Part shown: positions 1 to 11,254 of the stretch, piece after piece
Layout of the letters: each line of letters starts with the position of its first letter
How positions within the stretch are numbered: position 1 is the stretch's first letter
Notes under the pieces: generated by a model
The model's input: only the letters and a program-made list of their open reading frames with translations
Told to the model about the DNA's origin: nothing
Database searches by the model: none
Made by a program: the position numbers and the translations under genes
From: Anaspis maculata
Lineage: Eukaryota > Arthropoda > Insecta > Coleoptera > Scraptiidae
Length of the DNA: 64,000 nt
NCBI GenBank assembly: GCA_949128115.1
Contig: OX421968.1
Coordinates: forward strand, 27,946,377-28,010,376
Direction of reading: 5' to 3'

Positions 1-840
1 GCTGTCTTTTCTGTCAGTGAGTGCTGTCATGTCGATGTCATGCCCGCTGATATTGCCAACATTTGGGATTAAAAAAATGCGTATCGAAATGGAGCCTCTT
101 ACGATGCGCGAATGACGTCATTTGCGTATCGTAATGACTTTCTTATGAACGCAAAATAGAAAAACGGTTTTTCAGCACGGAAAGCGGAAAGCTTTCAATC
201 TCTCCCTCAATATATCAAAAGTCCTTGTCTCTGGGACTGCCACAAATCAGTGTAGTACAGGGTGAAAGTTCATTATTTTTCTAAACTTTTTTCTTTTTTG
301 AAGAATTGATTCTCGGAAGAAACGGTCTTCAGCTAGTTTGATAGAGTTCCAATGTACATACTAAAAATATACATCCTACAAGTACTGTAGAACAAGTTAC
401 AAAGCGAAAACTATCCTAACAATAGTGATATCCTAACAAACCCAGCCAAATACATCAAGGTACTAAAATTTCTAAAAGATATCGGTATATATGAAACTTT
501 ATGACGATTCAACACTTAGCTAGATTTGATCCTATGTAAGCCTTCCGTGGTCTTATTTGTTTGTATGTTTGAAAGTCGCCAATATAGACCCATTGGCGTG
601 AAAAATGTGGCCCTGTCTGTTGCTATCCTTATTGTTCGATTATCCCAACCAGCTGTTCTTAGATCAGGTATTTAAACCTCCTTATGATCGCTAATAACCC
701 TTTGTGGTTGATGCGAAATCATTAAAAAAAAAAATAATAAAAAAAAAAAGTGAAAACTATTTTCATCTTCAATTCTTCTCTTGGTGAAATTGATTCAGAT
801 TGAAGCCGGTTTCAGTTTTTCGCAAGCTTATAATGTCATG
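1..840. other. Unassigned AT-rich sequence
   Basis: I see no convincing exon, RNA gene or complete element here. A perfect CRE-type octamer TGACGTCA lies at 113-120, inside a short imperfect inverted repeat built on GCGTATCG (about 75-145). An A-rich run lies at 721-752. A regulatory reading of the octamer is speculative. Confidence 0.4.
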
Positions 841-844
841 CTGA

Positions 845-1190
845 ACTTACAGGTGTTTAAAAAGTAAGCACCTAGCTATTATACATATACTCGGATTTAG
901 CTCTCAAAAATATGAAGTTTGCGATGAGAATGAATGCAAGAGGTGGCCTCCTAACAAAGTTATGGCCCCTCAAAGTTCGATTTTCAAAATTGTTTTTTTC
1001 CCTAACTTTTCAACCGTTCAACCGATTTAAATCCAATTTCAACCAATGTTTACGGAAATGAGTCTCTATCGAACAATAAAAACGCGTTTCAACAAACATT
1101 TTTAGGTGAAAAGATAATAGAGGGTACTACCCTCTTATTATCTCCCTTGTTTTTATTCCCCTCTCTATGTTTGAAAATGGTCCCAATTTT
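845..1190 (+). repeat. Single arm of the CAGGTGTCCC foldback family
   Basis: This stretch carries phrases shared with the foldbacks at 20263, 39060, 42062 and 62526: 'aaccgttcaaccgattt', 'gagtctctatcgaacaat', and 'aaacatttttagg' followed by '...ataatagagggtac'. Only one arm is present and the usual CAGGTGTCCC tip is not intact at the left (about 845 reads 'caggtgttta'), so it is a truncated, old copy. Confidence 0.6.
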
Positions 1191-1285
1191 TCGGTTTTCT
1201 CATGTCAATTCTGTTACTTTCGTTATTTTTATATGCTGAAGCATTAGTAAAATCATTCTGAAATACCGTACCAACGTATCAGCAA

Positions 1286-3793
1286 ATGAATACGCACATA
1301 TAGTTCGACTCTATCAAAGCGGAAAAAGTCAAAATGAAGTAGCTCTACTTCTCAATGTGTCTCAAAGTGTTGTCATCAGGGCTTTCAAGAGGTTTCGTGA
1401 AAGCGGTAATGCAAACAAGACTCATGGGAGTGGAAAGCGAAGAGCTACAACAGCAAGACAAGATCATTTGGTGGTGACGACCGCAAAACGGAACCGCACT
1501 TTGAGCGCTGCAAAATTGAAAAACACCACGGGGCGAGGGTCCGTGTATCATGCTCCACAATTTGAAGAAAACTCCATGAACGTGTATTGAAAGCCCAAAG
1601 ACGTGCTCGAGCTCCCCAGCTGAGGAGGCAGCACCGTACCGTGTTGCTCGAAGAGGGTGGAGTGAAGAATACTCAAATTGGACTGTTGAAGATTGGGGCA
1701 ACGTCATGTTCTCAGACGACTCAAGATTCTGCTTATTTCATTCAGATGGAGGTATTCTGACATGGAAAAAACAAGGGCAGCTATACATTAGGGTGGGCCG
1801 AAAAAATCAAAATTTGCCAAATCGAAAAATAATAGTGCGGAAAACTTGTATTTGAGCTTTATAAGTATTCCTATGAAAATTTGAAAAAAATTAATTTAGG
1901 TCTTGGGGTGCCACAAAGCACTTGAAATAGAAAAAAAATTGAAATTCTTTGAAAAAATTTTTAAAAAAATTCAAGCATCTTTTCAGATTTTTTTTTGCCG
2001 AATGTTTGTACTGGGTCCTTGACATTGTGTGAACAATTTTTTGTTTCAATTGGTCAAGATTTTTGGTTCTACAGGACATTAGAAAGTTTTAATAGTTGAA
2101 AAAAATCCATTCATTTCAGAAATTGTCATGTAAAAATCAGAAACTTGACTAAATTCACTCTATCAAATTCTACACAGCTCTTATAGCGTTTCTCACTTAA
2201 TTAAACTAATATCAAGCGAGTTTGCTCTCGAAACCAGAGGCGAGCAAGGCGCAATTTGAAAAGTGCAGTGTTGGTGCAAAATACGTGAAAAACCAATGAC
2301 TTAGTGAAAAACAAACTCCCAATTTTGACATTCCCAGTGATATCACTGAATCTGTCATTCTATTTGACATTTCTGATTCTAACCTATGTGATTTTGTAAC
2401 ATTCTGCACATTCTATGAGCCTCACCTTTCTTTTTAGCTTGATGGCCTTTTTGTTGCCTTACTTGGGATTGACATCTTTCCTGTAGAAGGTTCCTTGTTG
2501 TTGATCAACAACCTAACCTATGCAGCTTAATGAAGTTTCTGTCATAATTCTGGTGCACTCGCAACGACACACGACACCGTCGAAAAAAGTCGTTGTGGAG
2601 TTCGTTGCACACTGTGCAAAAAAACTTAGCTCAACTCTTAAGTGAAACCCAACACACTTCCTGGGTGCGACTTGAAATTGCCAAGTGAAACACGAAAAGT
2701 GCGCATTGTTGGTCCAGTGCAGTCAAGTAAAAAACGCTATTAGTTTACTTTGGTAATTTTGTCAAAGCAAAGAAGTGCAAAAAAGCAAAATCGAAAGCGA
2801 TAAGTTGGTGGAGCCATGTTTTGACAACAATTACCTTATCGCTTTCGCCTTAGCTTTTTCTTGCATCTCTTTACTTTGATAAAATACCAAAGTGAACTAA
2901 GAGCTGCACATAAGTACCTAACACTTTCAATGCACGGATTTAGGCAAGTTTCTGATTTTTACATGACATTTTCTAAAATGAAGGATTTTTTTTCAACTAT
3001 TTAAACTTTTTAATGTCCTGTAGAACGAAAAACCTCATCTAATTGAAATAAAAAACTGTACACACAATGTCAAAGACCCAATACAAGCCTTTCAGCAAAA
3101 AAAAACTGAAAAAATCGAAAAAAAAAATTGTTTTGTTTTTTCTCATTTCAAGTGCTTTGTGGCACCCTAAGACCTAAATTAATATTTTTCAAATTTTCAT
3201 AGGAATACTTATAAAGCTCGAATACAAGTTTTCCGCACTATTATTTTTCGATTTGGCAAATTTTGATTTTTTCGGCCCACCCTACTATACATTGAGCAAT
3301 GTATGGCAGAAACAGTGGTCTTTGGTGGAGGCTCTTTAACCGTTTGGGGTGCTATCACTATGGAGTCCCGCACGGAGCTCGTTGTGCTAATTAATCACAC
3401 CATGAATGCCCAAAGATACAGAGACGACAATATTTTACCAATTGTGGTTCCATTCAGGGATGAAATCGGTGAAAATTTCGTGTTTATGGACGACAACGCC
3501 AGACCGCACCGTGCATCTATCGTTACAGAAGCTCTGGCATACCACCGTATCCATCGTCTATCATGGCCAGCTCGTTTTCCGGATTGTAATCCAATAGAAC
3601 ATGTGTGGGACAGGCTATAAAACGACAAATTTATGCTAGGAAACAACAATTTGCAACTCTAGAACAGTTAGAGAACGCTCTACAGGAAGAGTGGATAGCT
3701 GTGGACCAGAAATTCATAGCGAGCTTAATTTCGAGCATGTCAAGGAGGGTAGAAGCCGTCAGAAGGGCCAGGGGTGGGCCCACGAAATATTGA
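1286..3793 (+). pseudogene. Tc1-like DD34E transposase, decayed and split by an insertion
   Basis: Pieces of one Tc1/mariner transposase occur in order on the + strand. An N-terminal helix-turn-helix is encoded at about 1300-1420 (includes SGKSQNEVALLLNVSQS). A first catalytic block, VMFSDDSRF, lies near 1700. After the inserted element (1790-3284) comes a block starting MAETVVFGGGSLTVWG (3303), then FMDDNARPHRA (near 3490) and PDCNPIEHVWD (near 3590). Exactly 34 residues separate the Asp of DNARPH and the Glu of NPIEH, the DD34E spacing of Tc1. Frameshifts near 1590 and a stop after WDRL (about 3620) break it; a short C-terminal stretch continues to 3793 in another frame. Closing the insertion restores the frame across the target site. 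Clear Tc1 ends were not found. It is a dead copy. Confidence 0.88.
1790..3284. mobile_element. Long-TIR DNA element inserted in the Tc1 transposase, 9-bp TSD
   Basis: The ends are long inverted repeats (about 140 bp) beginning AGGGTGGGCCGAAAAAATC and ending with its complement. Flanking 9-bp direct repeats CTATACATT lie at 1781-1789 and 3285-3293. Removing the element and one repeat restores an uninterrupted transposase reading frame, which fixes the boundaries. There is no transposase ORF. A smaller foldback (2741-2899), with a tight hairpin at 2791-2846, sits inside. A 9-bp TSD with long TIRs fits Mutator-like or related elements, but the superfamily is unproven. Confidence 0.85.
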
Positions 3794-4033
3794 GTAAAGT
3801 GTTTCGTGTCTCACGAGAATTTTTTCACTGTTTATTTTTGAGTCAATATAAGTTAGTTTTCAGTGTAGTTAATTTTTACTATGTATGGGTCTATTTGATT
3901 TTTTTTCACTTGATTTTGTTAAAAACCATGTTTTATTTCATGTGCTGTTGATCAAATTTGTTTGAAACACACAAAATTGATTTCCTGGAAAAATTTCAGA
4001 ATATCCATTTCAATTTACGCGCAGTGTATTTAA

Positions 4034-4835
4034 ACAAGTAGCAAAGTTCTCACGGGGGTGAGTGAGTCTCATGGGTGCATTTTCGGAGTGCAGATGAGTA
4101 CACTGTTCACTGTTACCTGTAAACAGATTGTCAAAAAAGTACCATGAAATCATCAATCTTTATGAAAACACGAGTAGTCATAGTCAATAATAAATTTAGA
4201 CAACCGAATGACATTAACCAAAACTAGAAAATATCCTGAATGAGTGAGAATTATACCTATATCGATCACAAGCACGGAGCCAGAAGCAGCTTGTTGAACC
4301 ACAGCCCCGCGACTTGGAAATCGCATCCGCATATGCATGCATAAGAATAGATTCCGCATAAAAATAGAGATATCTCCCTTGAGAATGAATCAATCAGGTT
4401 GATTTTTCCACGAAAAATTTCTTCATTTTTTTCTGCATCTTTCGTTCGCTGGATGTATGCATGTATCTAGAACAGTTTGCAAGATTCCTCGATGTAGAAA
4501 TTTACACTGTAGCGTAAAAAACCGACAAATGTGAAATCGCGGGGCAAAACCTTTTTTTTTTAATTATATTTTCTGTTGCAGTAAAGGAATCAAAATGATC
4601 ACCGTAATGTTGAGTACCGACTTTTTAAACATTTAAATTTTTTCTCTTGCAATCGTGCGGTCTGACCAAATATTTTTTGTGCCTACTCCCATCCGCAGAC
4701 AATCAGCATTAATTTGCAAAAAAACCCGATACCGCAACGACTTTTCGTTTAGGAGGAGTTCAACTACAAGACGAACAGATGGACGGACATCAAAGCGCGG
4801 CTAATAGCGTATTTCCTACGAAAATGCGCTAAAAA
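4034..4835 (-). mobile_element. Helentron-like (HINE/DINE-1 type) element, subfamily A
   Basis: Read on the - strand, the 5' end (about 4835) is TTTTTAGCGCATTTTCGTAG, followed by a short degenerate GTCC tract. The 3' end has the inverted copy of the sub-terminal motif (GAAAATGC), a CTCAC...GTGAG hairpin and a terminal CTTGT at 4034. Sub-terminal inverted repeats, a GTCY-type microsatellite near the 5' end and a 3' hairpin are the known layout of non-autonomous Helentrons (DINE-1/mini-me). It is the inverted counterpart of 11255-11796. There is no Rep/helicase coding. Confidence 0.72.
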
Positions 4836-4892
4836 CGAAGTTTCTACTCAACATTTGACAAGAGCAATTTTTTCTCTTGAGTGGAATCTATA

Positions 4893-5482
4893 CAGGGTAT
4901 TTTGGTGACCTTGCATAATACTTCGGGAGGTGATTCCTCTTAAGAAAGTAAGTCGAAAAGTGAGAGTAACATTTTACCCTGAAATGCTTCCTAAGGGAGT
5001 TACAGCCCCTCAAAGGTACGAAGTTAAACAAAGTTTTGAATTATTTGCTGAAAAACCGTCAAAGGTAGGAACTTCAAATTTGGTATAGAGAAGTTTCTCA
5101 ACAGTGCAAATGTACATGCAAAGTTCTAAACAAATCTAACCAGTGGCAGCGAAATTAGAGGGAATTGGGATTATGTTGAAAATTATTCATGACACGTCTG
5201 TGTTTTTTCACTTTTACTTTAGAACGATGCATCCTACGAAAAAAATGCAGGAGGAATAAAAGTTTTGGATTGAACGAATCTATCGAATACATCAAATTTG
5301 AAGCTCTCACCTTCGACAGTTCTTGAGCAAATGATTGAAAACTTTGTTGCATTTTGTACCTTTGAGGAGCTGTATCTCCCTCAGGGAGCACTTTAGGAAA
5401 AAATCTTACTCGTACTTTTCGACTTATTTTTTTGAGAGGAATCACCTCCCGAAGTATTAAGCAAGGTCACTGAATCACTCTG
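4893..5482. mobile_element. Foldback MITE, TA target duplication
   Basis: The left arm CAGGGTATTTTGGTGACCTT is matched by an inverted right arm ending at 5482. The arms are about 200 bp, including the shared phrase CTTCGGGAGGTGATTCCTCT. TA flanks both sides (4891-4892, 5483-5484). Size, TA duplication and lack of coding suit a Tc1/mariner-mobilised MITE. Confidence 0.75.
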
Positions 5483-5484
5483 TA

Positions 5485-6160
5485 TACATACTTTAAAGTC
5501 AGGGGGATAACAGGGGCGGCACTCCCGCTCCCGCTACCTACACCATTGGACGGATATGTCACAATCTTCCACTTACAGTTCTTGGGGATACTTAACAATC
5601 ACATGTGCAGAATCTGGGGCAAATTGGTTCATTGGTTCAACGGCGCGAAAATTATGTGGGAAAAACGGTATCTTATTCTCTGTTTTGAAGAGCTGTATTT
5701 CAATAAGTGTATCTTTTTGAACAAAGTGTGCTGAAGAAAGTTCACTAATTTTCCATGCTCTATCCACTAATCCCGTTTCCAAGATTGCACACGGGACGCA
5801 CTTTAGAAGTGTCAGGTGTCATTCAGAAACCAAAGGAATAAGCGACTTGATTTGAAATCCAAGCTACTTGACTTGGCAAAAGGTATACTCAATTTTCTTA
5901 TTAAAAAATCTTTACGAAATAAGATGTGAGTTTGTAGTGCTAGTAGAAAAAAATATATAGTACCTACAAGGTTTCCAACCTTATAATCAAATCACCTACG
6001 TGGTGAGCACTTCGACGTCCTGCTATTCAGGGAAGAGTATAGTAGATATGTGATAACTGCAGGATAAGAGCGTTGACGTGCGTCACAGAGATGCACAAAT
6101 CGAATAAATAAACAGCGAAAATTTGAGTAGTCAACTCATCCACATTAGTTTTCGTTCCAG
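5485..6160. other. Intergenic or upstream sequence before the first exon
   Basis: There is no recognisable element or ORF with family features. The 3' end, TTTTCGTTCCAG at 6149-6160, could be a splice acceptor directly upstream of the His-rich exon, so part of this stretch may be an upstream intron or the promoter and 5'-UTR. The sequence alone does not decide. Confidence 0.35.
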
Positions 6161-6190
6161 ATTGGACGAGAGCAGTAAGGCAGATCGAAG

Positions 6191-6304
6191 ATGATCGATC
6201 CATCTTCATCTGAAGAAGACAGCGACGAAGAAGCCACTGGCGCCCATGGAGGAGGACATCGGGAACATCATCATCACCACCAGACCCATCACCATCATCA
6301 CCCT
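6191..6304 (+). CDS. First coding exon of an unidentified gene: acidic, His-rich N-terminus
   Basis: The ATG at 6191 has a purine at -3 and opens 38 codons ending exactly at CCT^GTAAGT, a near-consensus donor (GT at 6305-6306), in phase 0. The peptide begins MIDPSSSEEDSDEEATGAHG and is followed by a His-rich stretch with two runs of five His separated by Gln-Thr. The Ser/Glu/Asp block resembles a CK2-type phospho-acceptor region; the His runs are low-complexity, as seen in many nuclear proteins. No catalytic domain is present in this exon. A 3' splice site could lie at 6159-6160, making it either the first coding exon or one with an upstream non-coding exon. The exon at 52310 continues in frame. 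The gene was not identified. The foldback beginning at 6416 lies 111 bp into the following intron. Confidence 0.62.
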
Positions 6305-6770
6305 GTAAGTTTGAAGATTTCTCTAAAGTTCATCACACTATTATTACGAAAACATTTCGTTAGAGGTTTTGTTGCAGTAAACCACCAGTACAGTGAAATT
6401 TAACTTCCTAATTAGTTAGGGATTCGATGAAAAAATATAGCAATGTAGAGAATTAAAAACTGAGCAAGAAAAACCGAAGTTCCATTTTCAACCATCCCGG
6501 GAACCATGTTATAAAAAAACTGAAGATGAAAAACAGGATTTTTTTCTCTAAAACGGTGAGAGAACGGTAAGAAATATGTGAAAATGGTCAGGAACAAAGT
6601 TGTAGGGAATTCAATATTGTACAAAAAAGTTAAGGAGGGCCTATGTCTAACTTATTCAGTTTAGTTGACAGTTGACCGTTAATCGCGGTCAAAGTTGCGC
6701 GCTGACCCACTGAAGTGGAAAAACTCTCCGCATGACATTCTTCCTTGAATGCTGCGAGAACGGCAATATA

Positions 6771-8644
6771 CAGGGTGGTGAAAATTTCGATGCTCACCAT
6801 TGGTATCTTGGAAACGGTAAGAGATACGAGGTCGGTTAAATTAGAGAAAAGTTGCGCATTTTTGTGGCGATTGAGAATCTGGAAAGAAACTTTGAATATT
6901 TTGATTGGTTCTCGATTCATCACGAAAAAACTAAAAATTCTGATTTCAGAAATTATTTTTTATCTTTCCAAGCACTCAAGCTATTTCAATCAGACTTGGT
7001 AGTCTTATGTTTTTGTTCACTCCGAGTCGAATAACGTTGACAGAAATTTTCCAGGCCTTCTAGATTTCAAATTATGATAGTCAACTTCATTTTTTCTTAT
7101 GGCCGCCACATTGGATTTTTGCACTAATAGATAGAGAAAAAAATTAGCTTTTCGAATTAGTAACCAACATGTTCTTTTCATGACATTTTTAGCGTCAAAT
7201 TTAAAAATTTTCGTAAATTATTGACAAAATCGGGAATGCTTCAAAAAACAATTGAAATATTATCAATAGCAACAACAAAAAAGTGACAGATTGTGTGCCA
7301 TTGACGTATCTAACTTCTTAATCGTGTTTTGTGCTTGTTTGCTTGAGAGTTCATAAATTAAATGAGTCAAGGGTGCCTATGAATTCAAAAACGTCTGTCG
7401 AAACTAGGGTAATCCCCCATTTACTCCTTTTGTAATAAACTTGTCAAACTTAACAAGAGAGTTCATAAATAAAATGGGTCAAGGACAGTGGCGTATCTAG
7501 GGTAAACTGCACCTAGGGCAAAACATGAAATTTGCGCCCTTGAATGAGAAACCTTGAAAAATAATGCGTCGCAGGCGTTTTTTTCTCAGAATTCAGGTGG
7601 GCCAACGACAAATTGGGCCTCCAGTTGGGCCCCATATTAGGCTTTACCTGGATCAGATGAAAAAGTCGAAAGTTGATCGTCTGTTTGAATGTATTGGGTT
7701 TTGTTTTTTCCCTCTTTCTCTCTTCCCATTTCGCTTGTCAATAATTGTTCACACGAATTGCGCCCGACAGCTCAAACATCTACACTATGTATTTCATTTT
7801 TCATTTTTTAAATTTTCATCTTTTCCTCTCATTCGCGCCCTGAGGATCAAAGTGCGCCCATAGCACGTGCCACGTCCCCCCCCCCCCCCCGTAGATACGC
7901 CTCTGGTCAAGGGTGTCTGTGAGTTTAAAAACGTCTGTTAGAACTAGCATCGTTCTTGTTAAGTTTGACAAATTTATTACAAAAGGAGTAAATGGGGGAT
8001 TACGACCCTAGTTTCGCCAGACGTTTTTGAATTCATAGGCACCCTTGACTCATTTAATTTAGAAACTCTCAAGCAAACAAGCACAAAACACGATTGAGAA
8101 GTTAGTTACGTCAATGGCACACAATATGTCACTTTTTTGTTGTTGCTATTGATAATATTTCAATTGTTTTTTAAAGCATTCCCGATTTTGTCAATAATTT
8201 ACGAAAATTTTGAATTTGACGCTGAAAAATGTCATAAAAAGAACATGTTGGTTACTAATTCGAAAAGATAATTTTTTTCCCTATCTATTAGTGCAAAAAT
8301 CCAATATGGCGGCCATAAGAAAAAATAAAGTTGACTATCATAATTTGAAATCTAGGAGGCCCGGAAAATTTCTGTCAACGTTATTCGACTCGGAGTGATC
8401 AAAAACATAAGACTACCAAGTTTGATTGAAATAGCTTGAATGCTTGGAAAGATAAAAAATAATTTCTGAAATCAGAATTTTTAGTTTTTTCGTGATAAAT
8501 CGAGAACCAATCAAAATATTCCAAGTTTCTTTCCAGATTCTCAATCGCCACAAAAATGCGCAACTTTTTTCTAATTTAACCGACCTCGTATCTCTTGCCG
8601 TTTCCAAGATACCAATGGTGAGCATCGAAATTTTCACCACCCTG
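6771..8644. mobile_element. Foldback element, about 700-bp arms, in the giant foldback's left arm
   Basis: The tip CAGGGTGGTGAAAATTTCGA is mirrored at the right, ending at 8644, with TA (possibly TATA) flanking. The arms align from 6771 to about 7485 and from about 7906 to 8644, including GGCCGCCA(C/T)ATTGGATTTT blocks. The partner arm of the host foldback shows the site without the insertion (GGCAAGAGATTTCCG near 12230 on the - strand). A hAT element interrupts its centre. Confidence 0.85.
7486..7905. mobile_element. hAT-type MITE at the centre of the 6771-8644 foldback
   Basis: The TIRs are CAGTGGCGTATCTAGGG and, at the right, GTAGATACGCCTCTG (ends 7905). The 8-bp flanks GTCAAGGA (7478-7485) and GTCAAGGG (7906-7913) differ at one base, as expected of an aged hAT duplication. 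A homopolymer of C (about 7876-7890) precedes the right TIR. There is no transposase. Confidence 0.85.
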
Positions 8645-8805
8645 TATATCCGAAAATTGCGACGAAGTTGTAGGGAATTGAAGGTCCCACTAGAAAATAT
8701 TTGAGGCCAATCATTAGTTTTTCTAGTTGAGGTGTGAATCACGTTCGAGGTTGCGCAACAATCTTGTTAATGAAGTTAATGAAGGATTAAGGATTAATGA
8801 ATAGT

Positions 8806-9351
8806 TAGGGGTTTCTGATGCGACTAAAAAGGTTGTTGGCGGGAATCAGTTTTATTTAATTTTTTTCGTCAACTAGAAACTCCTCCGAAGAGAAAATGTA
8901 CGAGCAATGCTATCAAATTTTCAAAATTTCCAAAAAAAATTGAAAATTTTTGATTTTGATTTTTGAAAATTCTAAAATTAGATAGCAACGCACATGCATT
9001 TTTCTTCAAGAAAGTCGCATACCAAATTTGAACTTTCTATTTTCAAGAAAAGGGTACCAAAAATGATATTTCGTAGACATGAAAAAGTTAATTAGTAGAA
9101 ATCATTTTTGGTACCTTTTTTTTTAAAATGAAAAGTTCAAATTTGGCATGCGACCTTCTTGAGGAAAGATGCATTGTCGATGCTATCTAGTTTTTGAATT
9201 TTCAAAATTCAAAATCAAAAATTTTCGGAAATTTTCGAAATTTGATAGCAATGCCCGTACATTTTCTGTTTGGAGGAGCTTCTACTTGACGAAAAAATGA
9301 AATAAAACCGATTTCCGTCAACAACATTTTTAGTCGCATCATAAATCCCTC
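8806..9351. mobile_element. Small foldback element nested in the giant foldback
   Basis: The inverted arms begin AGGGGTTTCTGATGCGACTA and end with the complement of GAGGGATTTATGATGCGACT. Inner halves built on CAAAATTTTCAA/TTGAAAATTTT continue toward a centre near 9080. The corresponding position in the right arm of the giant foldback lacks it. The target duplication is not clean (AATGAA-like repeats on both sides). Confidence 0.7.
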
Positions 9352-9600
9352 AATGAAGGATCCTTTGGAAAACTTACAAAAATCCTAGCGTTGATGAAAA
9401 AAATATGATAATGTAGATGGTGAAAAACTGGATCTAAAAAAACAAAGTTTCAGTCCACATCGTTTCGGGGAACCAAAGAGAAAGAAAACTTGAAAAATTG
9501 CTATTTGCACTCCCAGCTTCAAGCTCCCTCTCAGCTTTGTTCAAAAACAAGCTTGTAGAGAATTGAATGATCTATAGAAAATCTCGTGATGTCATTGTGT

Positions 9601-10389
9601 CATCTTTTTCAATTTAGCTGCGAAGCGCTATCAAAGTTAGGGCATATGACTCGTGACGCGTCGCATATGTGGCCAAACAAGCACTACGTTCCGGTGATTG
9701 TAAGCTTCCCTCAACGTTGTCTGTGGCCCAGGAACACGTGAAACGTGTTTACCACCAAATTCAACGATGACTCAGAAAAAATAACTGTCCACCTGAACAA
9801 TGGGGTTGGAAATTAAACAATTCTCTGTTGATGCCTATTAGAACCCAGGATAAGGTAGCTCCCGAAAATCTGTTTCGGCTGATTTCCCGCAGATGCTTGA
9901 AAAACTGTGAGAAGTTTTGTGGATGCAGAGAATCTGGCCTCAAGTGCACCGAGTTTTGCCACAATTACGGTGGATCCACCTGTTCTAACGATTCCTGCAT
10001 TGTCGTCTTGGAAGACGAGGATGAAGAGCGATCTGCTGTTGAAAACAAGCCTCCTTCACCATACGTCAATGAAAATCCGTCCTTCTCTTATGCACTATCG
10101 CCGCATGTTTTTCAATTCTTTTATATTGTGTTACAAAATACGTGTATCTCAGTTTTAATTGTACCAAAGAAGAAAATCATAGAAAACAAAGCGTTCATCC
10201 GCGGACATACATTTCTAACCATAGTTACCAGATGTTGAAGAAAGCTCGCAATTTTTTCAAATCATTTCATCATGTTTTATATTCAATTAAACAACAACCG
10301 GAAAGTCGTGCAAGTTTGGCCACATAAGCAGTGCGTCACGAGTCATGTTCTAATTTTGCTAGCGCTCCGCAGCTAAGTCGAAAAAGGTG
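9601..10389. mobile_element. TIR element carrying a captured CXC-protein fragment
   Basis: Imperfect inverted repeats of about 75 bp flank the segment. The left includes TTTAGCTGCGAAGCGC and GACTCGTGACGCGTCG; the right includes the complements (GCGTCACGAGTC, GCTCCGCAGCTAAG). The opposite arm of the giant foldback (near 11870) lacks the segment, supporting a discrete insertion. The interior holds the protein fragment at 9693-10050 and no transposase. It looks like a non-autonomous element that acquired gene sequence. The exact TSD was not resolved. Confidence 0.65.
9693..10050 (+). pseudogene. C-terminal fragment of a CXC-type cysteine-rich insect protein
   Basis: In one frame the sequence encodes a region matching GDCKLPSTLSVAQEHVKRVY, then HQIQR, an in-frame TGA (9768-9770), then KNNCPPEQWGWKLNNSLLMP, and a cysteine cluster. 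The cluster includes RRCLKNCEKFCGCRESGLKC followed by TEFC...STC, with spacing C-x3-C-x3-C-x-C-x6-C-x3-C-x7-C. An acidic tail (VVLEDEDEE) follows. The order 'TSA-like block, RVYHQIQ, WGWK, Cys cluster' fits a family of insect hypothetical proteins with a C-terminal Tesmin/TSO1-like CXC domain, from memory. CXC domains in Tesmin/TSO1 proteins bind DNA with zinc. The stop, missing N-terminus and location inside a TIR element mark it as a captured or dead fragment. Confidence 0.65.
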
Positions 10390-11254
10390 CATATAATCAA
10401 TTTCACGGCTTTCTGCATTAGAGCAAGCTATGGAAAAATTGTGTTGTGTTGGTACGAATGATACGATGACAAGGGGATGCCAGCCAGTTGTCTACACGTG
10501 CAATTTTCAATGTGACACCTTGTCACCGTGTCGAAGTATCATGTACGCGAAAGTGAAAATTTTTGAGCATACGCCAGAAATCGTGAGTTTCTTTTGAGTG
10601 CTTTGCAGTGTGGACGATAAGGGACATTGTCTTTACTGGTTGGTGGGTCTCCGCCAAGGTTGTTAGGTTTTTGGTGGCTACTAATGAATGATGTCGAAGA
10701 TCGGCAGGATACTACTCGCTACATCTTCTGATGCACATCACTAGAGTAGTTAGTACTAGGTACCTACGCTAGCTCTACCTATTATACCTTCTGCAACAGC
10801 AAGCAAGGTATGAAGACACATGCTGGCAGACAACACAGTGTACCTACCTACTCACGCCCAAATTGTCTCATCTCCATACAGTTCAACCCCATAAATTATT
10901 GTCCTACTATCCATATTGTCCATCTAAAGAACAAGTTTTCTCTTGGGCGGTGGGTTTTTCCTTTTTACATTCTATTCCTTCACGGCATCACGGACTTTCG
11001 GCAGAATTTTCGCAGTGGCCGGCAAAAACCTAATAGCCTTGACAAAGACCCACAAACCAGTGAAGACAATGTCCCTTATCGTCCACACTGCAACTCACTC
11101 AAAGGAAACTAACAATTCCTCGCATATTCTCGAAAATCTTCACTTTCGCGTACCTGACTCCCCGAGACGATGACAACGTCACATTTGAAATTGCATATGA
11201 AGACAGCTAGCTGCAAACAAGTCGTCAACGTGCCATTCGTACCAACGCAACCGA

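Noticed and set aside
113..120. TGACGTCA octamer as a functional CRE promoter element
   Set aside because: A single octamer in 64 kb without a nearby gene start is weak; kept only as a remark.
8490..8742. Matched ORFs at 6745-7002 and 8413-8742 as a conserved protein
   Set aside because: They are the two arms of one inverted repeat read in mirror orientation; identity is explained by the palindrome.
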